Shown here in pieces: positions 52,126 to 61,499 of a DNA stretch of 64,000 nt; within the stretch, counting starts at the first letter, position 1, and the number at the start of each line of letters is the position of its first letter. This DNA is from an uncultured SAR116 cluster alpha proteobacterium (GTDB lineage Bacteria > Pseudomonadota > Alphaproteobacteria > Puniceispirillales > GCA-002684695), in NCBI GenBank assembly GCA_902612965.1, contig CACMFN010000001.1, forward strand, positions 1 to 64,000, written 5' to 3'. The position numbers were made by a program, and so were the translations under genes. A model generated the notes under the pieces. That model saw nothing but the letters and a program-made list of their open reading frames with translations. It was not told the DNA's origin and did no database searches.

Positions 52126-53466
52126 ATGAACTTATCACAAATATATAACAAAAGCCCTTCTTTTATATCTATTTGGAAAATAACATGGCCAATAATTATT
52201 GCAAATTTAACATTGCCAGTTGTTACAGCAACGGACACAGCTGTCATGGGGCGTGAACAAAGTTCTACTTTTATTGCTGCAATTGCATTAGGTGGTATAG
52301 TTTTCAATATAATTTATTTTTCATTAAACTTTCTTCGAATGAGTACAACTGGTCTGGTATCCCAAGAGGAAGGTAGAAAAAACGAAGAAGAGATAAAAAA
52401 AATTATAAGGTTGACACTAAGTATTGCTATCGCAATTGGTTTTTTAATAATCTGTTCTTCATATCCTTTGATCGAAATTGCAAAAATTTTAATCTCAGGA
52501 TCTGAGCAAGCTGAACATTTAATGTCAGAATATATATTTTATAGATCCTTTGCTTCTCCTGCGACATTAATGAATATGGTATTCTTAGGAGCATTTATTG
52601 GAATTGGATCTGCAAAATTTGCAATGTTTCAATTAGTATCAATAAGTATATTAAATGCAATTCTAAGTATAGTCTTTGTATTACACTTTAGTTTAGGGGT
52701 TTTTGGTGTTGCTTTAGGGACTGTAATAGCTCAATGGGCAGGTTGCTTGTTAAGTATATTTATGCTCATAAGAATTATAAATTATGAACATATAAATTTT
52801 AAAACTTTTTTTAAATTTAATTTTTACAGTGATAAAAAATTTTATTCAATTTTCAACATTTCAAAAGATCTATTTATAAGAACTTTATGTATTGTTTTTG
52901 GTGAATTTATATTAATTAATAATGCTGCAAAATTAAACATGAACTCTTTAGCTGTAATACAAATATATATAGTTTTATTAGGTTTTGTTGCCTATATACT
53001 AGATGCCTTTGCGCATTCAGCGGAAACACTCTTAGGCCAATCAATTGGCAACAAAGATAAAAGTACTTCTTTAGTAGTAATATTTAAAACATTTATTTTT
53101 TCTCTATTGCTAGCAATATTTTTATCAATTTTGATTTTTTTGATTGGGTTCAATATTTTTGAGATATTTACTTCATTAGATGTAATATTAAATGAATGTA
53201 AGAAATTATTTCCTTATTTATTATTATTACCAATTGTTTCCGTTTGGGCATTTATGCTGGATGGATTTTTTGTAGGTGCGGCTAAGAGTAAGCCAATGCG
53301 GAATTCTACATTACTAGCATTCTGTGTCTTTATAATTCTTAATTACTTCATTATGTTGATAAATCCAAATATTCAGTATCTTTGGCTGAGTTATTTAATT
53401 TTTCTTCTATTAAGAGGAGTTTTTTTATCATTCTATTTTAACTCTCTTTTTGTATATGATAATTAA
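52126..53466 (+). CDS. MATE family efflux transporter (DinF-like)
   Basis: This 446-residue protein has twelve TM helices in two halves. WKITWPIIIANLTLPVVTATDTAVMG starts the first bundle within two conserved groups (WPIIIANLTLP, TDTAVMG), and AHSAETLLGQSIGNKD begins the second. It is a Na+- or H+-coupled exporter of cationic compounds. The ATG at 52126 is preferred over TTG 52114, because the family begins shortly before the first helix. It is divergent from the ArnT-like gene. Confidence 0.9.
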   Translation: MNLSQIYNKSPSFISIWKITWPIIIANLTLPVVTATDTAVMGREQSSTFIAAIALGGIVFNIIYFSLNFLRMSTTGLVSQEEGRKNEEEIKKIIRLTLSIAIAIGFLIICSSYPLIEIAKILISGSEQAEHLMSEYIFYRSFASPATLMNMVFLGAFIGIGSAKFAMFQLVSISILNAILSIVFVLHFSLGVFGVALGTVIAQWAGCLLSIFMLIRIINYEHINFKTFFKFNFYSDKKFYSIFNISKDLFIRTLCIVFGEFILINNAAKLNMNSLAVIQIYIVLLGFVAYILDAFAHSAETLLGQSIGNKDKSTSLVVIFKTFIFSLLLAIFLSILIFLIGFNIFEIFTSLDVILNECKKLFPYLLLLPIVSVWAFMLDGFFVGAAKSKPMRNSTLLAFCVFIILNYFIMLINPNIQYLWLSYLIFLLLRGVFLSFYFNSLFVYDN

Positions 53467-53488
53467 CTACTAGGAAAAGATAAATAAT

Positions 53489-54925
53489 ATGGAATATGCA
53501 CAAAATTTAACATTAGATATTAATCCTCAAACAGGACTCACAACAAATTTAAAAAATGTAATTAAATTAAGGTTGTTAAGGGATTCACAATTTGCAAAAT
53601 GGCTAAGTGAATGTTCTGAAAGTCTCAAAAATTGGATTATTTCTAATAATCTTGAACCAAAACCTGGTTCTATACTGAGAGTACCAGATAAGGACATGCG
53701 GATTATTGAAGTCATAGCAATAATAGGCAACGAAAATAACTTCTGGGATATTTCAAGAATAAATAAACAACTTTCCTCTGGAAATTATCAGATCGAATTT
53801 ATTTATAATGATAAAAATGAAAGTAAAAAAAACCTTGCTATAGCTTGGGCACTAGAAAACTATTTATTTTCTCCATTTAATGCTGGATTTAATAAACCAG
53901 AAAAAAAAGTAGAGCCCTTAAAATTAGTTTTAAAAAGATCTGAAATTAAAAGTATTGCACCATTACTAAATGGTATTTTCTTGACTAGAGACTTAATCAA
54001 TTCTCCTGCAAACATTGTTAAACCTAGTATACTTGAAGAATTATGCAAAAAGTTGGCAAAACTGCATAATGCAAAGTTTAAAGTGATAAAGGATAATAAT
54101 CTTGAAATTAATTTTCCTTTAATTCATACAGTAGGACGTGCAGCTGAGGATAAACCAAGGTTAATTGAAATTTCTCATATTAAAAATAAGTCCTTTCCAA
54201 ATATTACGATCATAGGAAAGGGAGTTACATTTGACAGTGGTGGCCTTGATTTAAAACCACCTAAAGCAATGGAGCTTATGAAAAAGGACATGGGAGGAGC
54301 AGCAATAGCAATTGGCCTTGCTCATTCTTTATTTATGGAAAACCTTGATCTAAACCTTCGATTATTAGTTCCAGCAGTTGAAAATGCTGTATCAAGTAAG
54401 TCTATGAGACCTCAGGATATAATTCACTCAAGATCTGGTATTGATGTTGAAATTGGTAATACAGATGCAGAAGGCAGGCTAATCTTAGCAGACACTCTCT
54501 TCTATGCAGATGAGAAACCAACAGATCTTATTATAGATTTTGCAACTCTCACTGGAGCAGCCAGAGTTGCTTTAGGAACAGAACTTCCTGCATTATTTTC
54601 CAATGATAATGATGCAAGTACAGACATAATTTCGTCTGCAGAAGAAGTTGGAGACCCATTGTTTCGCCTACCATTATATAAACCTTATAAAAGATTTTTA
54701 GAAAATAAAAATGGCTCGATTTCTAGTATTGGATCATCACCATATGGCGGTGCAATTACAGCTGCTTTATTTTTACAAAAGTTTATAAAACCAAATACTT
54801 CTTGGATGCACTTGGATATTATGGCTTGGAATTTAAGTTATCAACCTGGAAGGCCTATTGGTGGGGAGGCAATGACTTTGAGAGCCTTCCATCATTATTT
54901 AAAAAAATTTATAAGAAAACATTAA
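53489..54925 (+). CDS. M17 leucyl aminopeptidase family protein
   Basis: This 478-residue hexameric di-zinc aminopeptidase has a non-catalytic N-terminal domain (~1-165). The catalytic signatures are GKGVTFDSGGLDLKP, MKKDMGGAA, NTDAEGRLILAD (the M17 signature) and ATLTGAARVALG. It resembles PepB/LAP type peptidases and cleaves N-terminal residues from peptides; it starts 23 bp after the MATE gene. It ends in a shared TTAA with the convergent GhrA-like gene. Confidence 0.92.
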   Translation: MEYAQNLTLDINPQTGLTTNLKNVIKLRLLRDSQFAKWLSECSESLKNWIISNNLEPKPGSILRVPDKDMRIIEVIAIIGNENNFWDISRINKQLSSGNYQIEFIYNDKNESKKNLAIAWALENYLFSPFNAGFNKPEKKVEPLKLVLKRSEIKSIAPLLNGIFLTRDLINSPANIVKPSILEELCKKLAKLHNAKFKVIKDNNLEINFPLIHTVGRAAEDKPRLIEISHIKNKSFPNITIIGKGVTFDSGGLDLKPPKAMELMKKDMGGAAIAIGLAHSLFMENLDLNLRLLVPAVENAVSSKSMRPQDIIHSRSGIDVEIGNTDAEGRLILADTLFYADEKPTDLIIDFATLTGAARVALGTELPALFSNDNDASTDIISSAEEVGDPLFRLPLYKPYKRFLENKNGSISSIGSSPYGGAITAALFLQKFIKPNTSWMHLDIMAWNLSYQPGRPIGGEAMTLRAFHHYLKKFIRKH

Positions 54926-55866
54926 TACCCATTACTTCTATTTATCTGATTCGGCGCTTCCAAACCATCAGTTATACATCTCGCTGCATTAACAATTTGA
55001 TCAATTGAAGTTAATGTATTGGTTTGAGCTGAAACATGTGGCCAAACATAGACACTTTTATGTTCCCAAAAACTATGATCTTCTGGTAAAGGTTCAGTTT
55101 CAAATACGTCTAAATAGGCATTTTTTATATGACCCTTATTAATCATTTCTAAAAGATCAGTTTCATTTACGTGCCCACCTCTTCCAGCATTTATGATTGT
55201 AGATCCTTTAGGAAGTAATGATAATGTTTCCTTACAAATAATATGCTTTGTTTCACCAGTGAGTGGTAAAAGGCAAACTAAAATGTTACAATCTTCAAGC
55301 ATTTTGTGAAGCTCTTCTTTTCCAGAATAGCATTCAACGCTTTGAATATTTTTTTTATTTTTTGACCAACCTTTAATCTTATAACCAAAATTTGTTAGTG
55401 ATTTAGCAACATGTGATCCAATTGCTCCAATACCCAATATACCAATTGTCCAGTTATTTCCTGGAATAAAGTTTACTGTTTTCCAAATTTTATTCTTTTG
55501 TTGTTCTAAATAATCATTGAGAAAACAGGTTTCTCTCAAAATTTGAAGAGACACCCATCCAGCCATTTGCTTGGACATGTCTTCATCAACCAGCCTAATT
55601 ATTGGAAGTTTGTCAGGCACAACTCCTGGTTTTAATAAATGATCTACACCTTGGCCAAGATTTATTACACCCTTTAGGTTTTGAAATTTTTTAAGAAAAC
55701 CCTCTGGTGGAAGCCAAACTAGTGCAACGTCAATATCATCTTCTATACAATTATCTTTATTAAAAACCTTAATTTCAGGTGCTTTTTCACTGAAAATTTT
55801 TTGCCATGATTTGTATCCTTCAGCATCCCAGTAATAAAGTAAATTTATGTTTTTTTTCATGTTCAT
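54922..55866 (-). CDS. 2-hydroxyacid dehydrogenase, GhrA-like (glyoxylate/hydroxypyruvate reductase)
   Basis: This 314-residue NAD(P)-dependent enzyme has the Rossmann loop GILGIGAIGSHVA, INAGRGGHVNE, and AYLDVFETEPLP with H-x-x-V-x-x-W-P-H-V-S near the end. Catalytic Arg (GRG), Glu (FETEP) and His (WPHVS) are in place. GhrA members reduce glyoxylate and hydroxypyruvate. It overlaps the stop of the IMPase-family gene by one base (TAATG). Confidence 0.9.
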   Translation of the reverse strand: MNMKKNINLLYYWDAEGYKSWQKIFSEKAPEIKVFNKDNCIEDDIDVALVWLPPEGFLKKFQNLKGVINLGQGVDHLLKPGVVPDKLPIIRLVDEDMSKQMAGWVSLQILRETCFLNDYLEQQKNKIWKTVNFIPGNNWTIGILGIGAIGSHVAKSLTNFGYKIKGWSKNKKNIQSVECYSGKEELHKMLEDCNILVCLLPLTGETKHIICKETLSLLPKGSTIINAGRGGHVNETDLLEMINKGHIKNAYLDVFETEPLPEDHSFWEHKSVYVWPHVSAQTNTLTSIDQIVNAARCITDGLEAPNQINRSNGY

Positions 55867-56639
55867 TAATTTCCAATAATGTCCAAGACTTCTTTGTGGA
55901 GGAATTTATTGCTAGATGCAATTATACCACCATCACTTTCAGAATCAATTTTTACTCCATTCCAGTCTGTAACTAAGCCACCGGCCTCTTCTATAATAGG
56001 TATTGTTGCTGCAATATCATGCCAAGATAAATTATGTTCTATAACAATATCGATAAAACCAGCTGAGAGTAAAGCAAAGTTGTGACAATCACCTCCCCAT
56101 ACAGAATTTATGCATTTATTCTCTACATTTTTAAAAAGCTTTAATTGCTTTTCATTGAACATGTTTGGTGAAGTGCATGCAATCGAAGCTGAGTGAATTG
56201 ATCTAGTATTTTTTGTTTTTATTATATTTCCATTTAAATATGCACCATATCCTTTGACCCCAATATAGGTTTCTTCAAGCACTGGTATGTCAATTAAACC
56301 AGCTATTGGTTTATTCCTATCGTATAAACCTACTAAAGTCCCAAATGTTGGTTTTCCAGTGATAAAAGAGCGAGTCCCATCTATAGGATCGATTATCCAG
56401 TTATATTTAGAACCTGTAATTTTATCAGGAAATTCTTCACCTCTTATTTCGTCGTCAGGGAAATTTTTGTAGATTAAACTTCTAATATTTTTTTCAGCTG
56501 ATTTGTCAGCTTCTGTAACAGGGCTTAAATCTGCTTTTGTCTCTACATCTGTAATTTTTCTAAATAAAGGAAGTATTATCTTTCGATTTTCTAAAACTAA
56601 TAAATTAAGAAAGTCATTTAATTTATTAAATTCTACCAA
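55866..56639 (-). CDS. hisN: Inositol monophosphatase family, histidinol-phosphatase HisN-like
   Basis: This 257-residue Mg/Li-type phosphatase has SPVTEADKSAE, IRGEEFPD, WIIDPIDGTRSFITGKPTFG and WGGDCHNFALLSAG, then LSWHDIAATIPIIEEAGG. The segment FITGKPTFGTLVGL after the DPIDGT motif is typical of HisN-type histidinol phosphatases rather than SuhB. It is next to the GhrA-like and cytochrome c genes on the same strand. Confidence 0.82.
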   Translation of the reverse strand: MVEFNKLNDFLNLLVLENRKIILPLFRKITDVETKADLSPVTEADKSAEKNIRSLIYKNFPDDEIRGEEFPDKITGSKYNWIIDPIDGTRSFITGKPTFGTLVGLYDRNKPIAGLIDIPVLEETYIGVKGYGAYLNGNIIKTKNTRSIHSASIACTSPNMFNEKQLKLFKNVENKCINSVWGGDCHNFALLSAGFIDIVIEHNLSWHDIAATIPIIEEAGGLVTDWNGVKIDSESDGGIIASSNKFLHKEVLDIIGN

Positions 56640-56642
56640 ATT

Positions 56643-57263
56643 TTATGAACCCATTCCTTCTTTTTCTTTTTGGATTTCTTCATCTGATGGGAGATTAGCA
56701 GGTGTATCAGCCAGACTTCTTAACCAAAGTAATATATTCGCTCTGTCTTTTTCTTTTTTAAGACCAGCATAATTCATCTTAGTCCCCTTCATGTATTCTT
56801 TGGGCTTGAGTAGAAATTGATTTAGGGAAGAGTAATCCCATTTACCACCAAAGGCCATCAATGCTTTCGAATATTTGTAACCATCAACTTGGCCCATTTC
56901 ACGATTAAGAACATTCCATAGATTAGGCCCTACCTTATTAGGACCGCCAGCATTAAAACTATGACAAGCTGCACATTTTTTTGATAGTTTTTTACCAGCA
57001 TCAATGTCAGCATTTGCTATCATTGCTAAAATTGGCACAATTTTAATAGGTGCTGAAGCAACTGCTGAGGCTTCAGTAATTGCACCCTCAGGAACTTCAA
57101 TTGGGTATGAATTTTTTGATGAATGTTTATCATCCGAATGGTGGTCGTCATGGTGACCATCTGCTCCTTGCATAAAAGATGCAAACTTACCTGCGCCTAT
57201 CATTAAAAGGCACGCGCATAGAAAACCAGCAACAACTTTATTAAATGCTAAAGGATCATTCAT
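56643..57263 (-). CDS. Membrane-anchored cytochrome c (CycM/c552-like)
   Basis: This 206-residue protein has an N-terminal TM anchor (~8-25), a His/Asp-rich linker (HHDDHHSDDKHS, ~34-46) and a class I cytochrome c domain (~85-185). CAACHSF is the heme c site, GPNLWNV follows, and KGTKMNYAG carries the axial Met. In alphaproteobacteria CycM-type proteins link complex III to aa3 oxidase. It is divergent from kdsB, the classic neighbour, with a 143-bp AT-rich gap that has no other recognised element. Confidence 0.92.
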   Translation of the reverse strand: MNDPLAFNKVVAGFLCACLLMIGAGKFASFMQGADGHHDDHHSDDKHSSKNSYPIEVPEGAITEASAVASAPIKIVPILAMIANADIDAGKKLSKKCAACHSFNAGGPNKVGPNLWNVLNREMGQVDGYKYSKALMAFGGKWDYSSLNQFLLKPKEYMKGTKMNYAGLKKEKDRANILLWLRSLADTPANLPSDEEIQKEKEGMGS

Positions 57264-57406
57264 AGAAAAAACTCATTTATTAAATAATTAAAAATTATGC
57301 TATTGTTATATTTTACTTTAAAATACAAATTAATCTCAACAAAATTTATTCATAATGATGATATATATAAAGCAAGCAAAAGTTGCAAGATTAAGATCCA
57401 AATAAA

Positions 57407-58150
57407 ATGTTAAAACCCATAATAATAATCCCATCAAGATTAGGATCAACCAGACTACAAAAAAAAGCACTGAAAATAATCAATGGCAAACCTATGATTT
57501 GTCATGTCTGGTCAAATGCATTAAAGGCTAATTTAGGACCGGTAGTGGTAGCCACTGATTCAGAAAAAATAAGCAATGTTATAGATGCCAAAGGTGGAAA
57601 TGCAATTCTCACAGATGCTAATCACCATTCTGGTTCTGATAGAATTTATGAGGCACTTAGTAAGTTTGACCCTGATTTCAATTATGATTTAATTATAAAT
57701 TTACAAGGTGATATGCCAATATTTGACCCCGGAGTATTGCAAAATTTAGTGTCAAAAATTAAAAGTGAAGATATTACTACTTTAGTTTGCAAAGCCAACT
57801 TTGATGAAATTTCTGATCCAAATGTAGTTAAAGCAGTAATATCATGGGATAAAAGTGACGATGATTATGGAACAGCTCTTTATTTTAGCCGAACGCAAGT
57901 TCCATACAATGCATACACCTACTGGCATCATGTCGGAATTTATGCGTGGAAAAGAAAAAGTTTAAAAAAATTTATTTCATTTCCTGTGTCTAATCTTGAG
58001 AAAACAGAAAAATTAGAGCAACTTAGAGCTTTAGAGAATGGTATGATAATAAAAGTAGTAAAAACTAAAGATCACTTTATTGGGGTTGATACTCAAAAAG
58101 ATTTAAATAAGGTAAGAAATAAAATTAAAAATCAATCTGAAAGTAGTTGA
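57407..58150 (+). CDS. kdsB: 3-deoxy-manno-octulosonate cytidylyltransferase
   Basis: This 247-residue enzyme activates KDO with CTP for lipopolysaccharide core synthesis. IIIPSRLGSTRLQKKAL is the nucleotide-binding start, VVVATDS follows, and NLQGDMPIFDP and TEKLEQLRALENG are signature blocks. The start codon is followed 0-1 bases after its stop by pheA, so the two are co-transcribed. Its presence shows that the cell makes KDO-containing LPS. Confidence 0.96.
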   Translation: MLKPIIIIPSRLGSTRLQKKALKIINGKPMICHVWSNALKANLGPVVVATDSEKISNVIDAKGGNAILTDANHHSGSDRIYEALSKFDPDFNYDLIINLQGDMPIFDPGVLQNLVSKIKSEDITTLVCKANFDEISDPNVVKAVISWDKSDDDYGTALYFSRTQVPYNAYTYWHHVGIYAWKRKSLKKFISFPVSNLEKTEKLEQLRALENGMIIKVVKTKDHFIGVDTQKDLNKVRNKIKNQSESS

Positions 58151-59014
58151 ATGTCTCAAAAAGTAAATAACCCAGATAATACTATAGCTTTTCAAGGTAT
58201 CCCAGGTGCTTATTCTGAAATGGCTTGTTTAAGTAATTTTAATACAATGGAAACTTTAGCATGTCCTTCATTTGAACAAATGATTTCTAGCGTTCAAGAC
58301 AATAAAGCTAAATTAGCAATGGTGCCTGTTGAAAATTCAACTGCAGGCAGAGTAGCTGACATACATCATTTACTTCCTGAGTCTGGATTATTTATTATTG
58401 GAGAAACTTTTTTTAGAGTAAATCATATGCTTTTGGGCCCAAAAGGTTCAAAATTAGAAAACTTAAAAGAGGTAAGGAGCCATGCACAAGGTTTGGCTCA
58501 ATGCAGACAAAATATAAATAATCTAAATCTAATTCCTGTAATTCACCCTGATACTGCTGGAGCAGCTAAGGAGGTTTCAGAGTTAAATCATAAATCTATT
58601 GGTGCAATAGCATCTCATTTAGCAGCTAAACGATATAATTTAGAAATTCTTAAAGAAAATTTTGAAGATAGTAGCCACAATACGACACGATTTTTAATAA
58701 TGAGCAAATCATTTGAAATGCCAAAAATTAGCAAAAAGAAATATATAACAACAATTGTTTTTTCAACTAGATCAGTTCCTGCGGCACTTTATAAAGCCTT
58801 AGGTGGTTTTGCAACAAATGGAATCAATTTAACAAAGCTAGAATCATATATGATTAATGGTAGTATGACAGCAACTCAATTTTATGTAGATATTGAAGGT
58901 CATCCTGAAACATCAGCAATGAAACACGCTTTAAAAGAGTTGGAGTTCTACTGTGGTGAGAAGAAAGTTAAAATCTTAGGAACTTATTTAGCATCACCAT
59001 TGAGGAAAAGCTAA
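58151..59014 (+). CDS. pheA: Prephenate dehydratase
   Basis: This 287-residue monofunctional enzyme converts prephenate to phenylpyruvate. AFQGIPGAYSEMA is at the start, VPVENSTAGRVAD and NTTRFLIM carry the catalytic Thr region, and the ACT domain (~200-280) has TRSVPAALYKALG and NLTKLESYM. No chorismate mutase is fused at the N-terminus. It follows kdsB directly. Phenylalanine feedback through the ACT domain is expected. Confidence 0.96.
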   Translation: MSQKVNNPDNTIAFQGIPGAYSEMACLSNFNTMETLACPSFEQMISSVQDNKAKLAMVPVENSTAGRVADIHHLLPESGLFIIGETFFRVNHMLLGPKGSKLENLKEVRSHAQGLAQCRQNINNLNLIPVIHPDTAGAAKEVSELNHKSIGAIASHLAAKRYNLEILKENFEDSSHNTTRFLIMSKSFEMPKISKKKYITTIVFSTRSVPAALYKALGGFATNGINLTKLESYMINGSMTATQFYVDIEGHPETSAMKHALKELEFYCGEKKVKILGTYLASPLRKS

Positions 59015-59037
59015 ATAATTAAATAGAATATTTATAC

Positions 59038-59063
59038 TTGAAAGTTTCCTTGAACTGTATCAT
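59038..59063 (+). promoter_or_regulatory. Possible promoter of the 4.5S RNA
   Basis: TTGAAA (59038-59043) is followed by TATCAT (59058-59063), which is preceded by TG. The 14-nt spacing is short, but TG before the -10 box could compensate. Transcription would start about 8 nt later, close to the expected RNA 5' end. Confidence 0.3.
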
Positions 59064-59071
59064 ACAGACAT

Positions 59072-59161
59072 GGGAAGCTGTTTGGACAGATGTCTTGCGA
59101 ACTCGGTCAGGATCGAAAGGTAGCAGCCGTAACAAGTTTTATTTGGGTCAGGCAGTTTCCT
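59072..59161 (+). ncRNA. ffs: 4.5S signal recognition particle RNA (small bacterial type)
   Basis: The core GGTCAGGATCGAAAGG then TAGCAGCCGTAAC is the conserved SRP apical domain, with the GGAA-like tetraloop replaced by GAAA and the AGCAG/GUAA asymmetric loop. Outer ends GGAAGCTG (59073-59080) and CAGTTTCC (59153-59160) pair with one G-U. The ~90-nt length fits the 4.5S type without an Alu domain. It binds Ffh for co-translational targeting. The location directly before dnaX is common in alphaproteobacteria. Confidence 0.95.
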
Positions 59162-59192
59162 GCGTAAATGATTCTAAGAGCATTTCAATTTG

Positions 59193-60866
59193 ATGGTTAA
59201 CGAAAATAAAAATAATGTTACAGATTCTATTCATAGAGTTCTTGCAAGAAAATATAGGCCTCTAAATTTCACAAAACTTGTTGGCCAAAATAATTTAATC
59301 AAAACATTATCTGGATCAATTGAAAGAGGCAGATTAGCACATGCTTACATACTTACAGGCGTAAGAGGCGTCGGTAAAACATCAACAGCTAGAATTATTG
59401 CAAAGTTATTTAATTGCACAAATCCAGAGAAATCATCTGAAATTGCCATTAACCCTTGTGGTGTATGTGACTCTTGTTTGGGAATTGCGGAAGGGAAAAA
59501 TATAGATGTTCTGGAAATTGATGCAGCTAGTAATACAGGTGTAGATAATATCAGGGAGTTAATTGATGGAGTTGGATACAAACCTTTAACATCTAAATTT
59601 AGAGTTTATATAATAGATGAAGTTCATATGCTATCAAAAGGTGCATTTAATGCACTCCTGAAAACTTTAGAAGAACCACCAGAACATGTTAAATTTATAT
59701 TTGCAACTACCGAAATTAGAAAAGTTCCAATAACAATACTTTCAAGGTGCCAAAGATTTGACTTACAAATAGTTCCTTCTAAAATTTTAATTGACCATCT
59801 TAAATGGGTTTGTGAAGAGGAAAAGATAAATTTTACCTTAGAAGCACTTCAAATAATTGTTAGGGTATCTGGAGGATCGGTTAGAGACGCTCTTTCTTTA
59901 TTAGACCAGTCAGCCTCAATAAGTGGTGATGACATTAAATCTGAAACTATATCCTTTATGCTAGGTTTACCAAGCAGGGTATCAAGTATTGAAATTTTAG
60001 AAAATATTTTTGATAGTAACATAGAAAATGCACTAAAGATTTATGACAACGTTATTAATCATGGTACTAACGGTGAAATCCTAATTGGAGATATGCTTGA
60101 TATAATACATTTGTCTACCCGCATAAATATCAGTGGTGAAAAAAATTTAGATACTTTTATGAACTCAATTCCAGATGGTGAAAAAGCTGGTATTTTAAAA
60201 ATTTCTAAAATATCTCTCCCGGGTTTAACAAGAGCATGGCAAATTTTATTAAAAGGAATTGAAGAAATAAGGGCTGCACCTAATCCAGATGAAGCAGGTT
60301 CGATGATACTTATTAGGTTAGCTTATTCTTGCAATTTACCAGACCCTGCTTCTTTAGTGAAGAAAATCCAAGCTTCTCTCGAAGATAATAAATCAACATT
60401 TAACGATTCTTTAGAAGAAAAGGATGATGGTAAAAAAAATACATCTGAGATTATTAATGACCTGCAAGAAATAAATTCTATTGATAACAAAACAACTTTA
60501 GCAGATGTCAATACTTTTGAGGATCTTGTTGAAATATTTAAAATTAAAGGAGAGTTACTTCTTCATGCTCAATTATTGTCTTGCGTTCATTTAATTTCTT
60601 TTGAAAAGGGAAAATTAGAAATTAGTATTAGTGGTAATACCAATAATAATATTGCAAAGGATATATCGAAATTTTTAAAAAACTGGACTGGTGAAGATTG
60701 GTTTATAAGTATAGTCGATGACCAAGGCACTGAAACTTTAGATCACAAAAATGAGAGAAAAGCTCAAGAAGAAATTGAAAATACAAAAAACACGCCAGAA
60801 ATGCAAAAAGTTTTAAAAGCCTTTCCAAATGCAGAATTGAAATCAGTAAATAATAAAAATAAATGA
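59193..60866 (+). CDS. dnaX: DNA polymerase III subunit gamma/tau
   Basis: This 557-residue clamp-loader ATPase has ARKYRPLNFTKLVGQ, the P-loop GVRGVGKTSTARI, a Zn-binding C..C..C..C cluster (CTNPEKSS...CGVCDSC), DEVHMLSKGAFNALLKTLEEPP with Walker B, and the arginine finger region LSRCQRFDL. The C-terminal tau-like part (~380-557) is low in conservation. ATG at 59193 is preferred over TTG 59190. The C-terminal domain is short compared with E. coli tau. Confidence 0.96.
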   Translation: MVNENKNNVTDSIHRVLARKYRPLNFTKLVGQNNLIKTLSGSIERGRLAHAYILTGVRGVGKTSTARIIAKLFNCTNPEKSSEIAINPCGVCDSCLGIAEGKNIDVLEIDAASNTGVDNIRELIDGVGYKPLTSKFRVYIIDEVHMLSKGAFNALLKTLEEPPEHVKFIFATTEIRKVPITILSRCQRFDLQIVPSKILIDHLKWVCEEEKINFTLEALQIIVRVSGGSVRDALSLLDQSASISGDDIKSETISFMLGLPSRVSSIEILENIFDSNIENALKIYDNVINHGTNGEILIGDMLDIIHLSTRINISGEKNLDTFMNSIPDGEKAGILKISKISLPGLTRAWQILLKGIEEIRAAPNPDEAGSMILIRLAYSCNLPDPASLVKKIQASLEDNKSTFNDSLEEKDDGKKNTSEIINDLQEINSIDNKTTLADVNTFEDLVEIFKIKGELLLHAQLLSCVHLISFEKGKLEISISGNTNNNIAKDISKFLKNWTGEDWFISIVDDQGTETLDHKNERKAQEEIENTKNTPEMQKVLKAFPNAELKSVNNKNK

Positions 60867-60899
60867 GTTTCATATTCTTCTTAATAAATAAAAAAAGAC

Positions 60900-61499
60900 A
60901 TGATCAACTCTGAAATTGATCATTTAGTGAGGCTGATTTCAAAATTGCCTGGCTTAGGGTTGAGATCAGCAAGAAGAATTGTTTTGCATTTGTTAAACAA
61001 TAAAGAAAAAGAAATGCTAGTCCTTTCTGATGAAATAAAGGATGTTGCTGAACGTGTTAAATTTTGTGTTATTTGTGGGAATATGGATACAAGCGAAGAA
61101 TGTTATATTTGTAAAGATGAAAAAAGAGATGTATCCACTATTTGTGTTGTTGAAAATGTAGGTGACTTATGGGCTATTGAAAGGTCAGGTGTTTTTTCTG
61201 GGAAGTATCATGTTCTTGGTGGTGTCTTATCAGCATTAGATAATATAGGTCCTGATGATTTAAAAATTGGTCAATTGGTTCAAAGAGCAAAAAGTGAAAA
61301 AATAAAGGAAGTAATTTTAGCTAATTCAGCAACGGTTGATGGGCAAACCACAGCGCACTATATAGCTGATCAACTAAGTAGTACAGATATAATACTATCA
61401 AGATTAGCACAAGGATTGCCAATGGGAGGTGAGTTAGATTTTCTTGATGATGGAACAATTACTCAAGCTTTAAGAGCAAGGTCAAAATTACAAAATTAA
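60900..61499 (+). CDS. recR: Recombination protein RecR
   Basis: This 199-residue protein has an HhH region ([20 protein letters not shown]), a Cys4 zinc finger ([16 protein letters not shown]) and a Toprim domain ([15 protein letters not shown] ... YHVLGG). It works with RecO/RecF in gap repair. It follows dnaX after 33 bp, without the ybaB gene that most genomes have between them. Its stop overlaps that of argG by TTAA. Confidence 0.97.
   Translation: MINSEIDHLVRLISKLPGLGLRSARRIVLHLLNNKEKEMLVLSDEIKDVAERVKFCVICGNMDTSEECYICKDEKRDVSTICVVENVGDLWAIERSGVFSGKYHVLGGVLSALDNIGPDDLKIGQLVQRAKSEKIKEVILANSATVDGQTTAHYIADQLSSTDIILSRLAQGLPMGGELDFLDDGTITQALRARSKLQN

Noticed and set aside
52044-52307. Minus-strand ORF opposite the MATE gene start
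   Set aside because: It overlaps the conserved MATE N-terminus and has no domain of its own.
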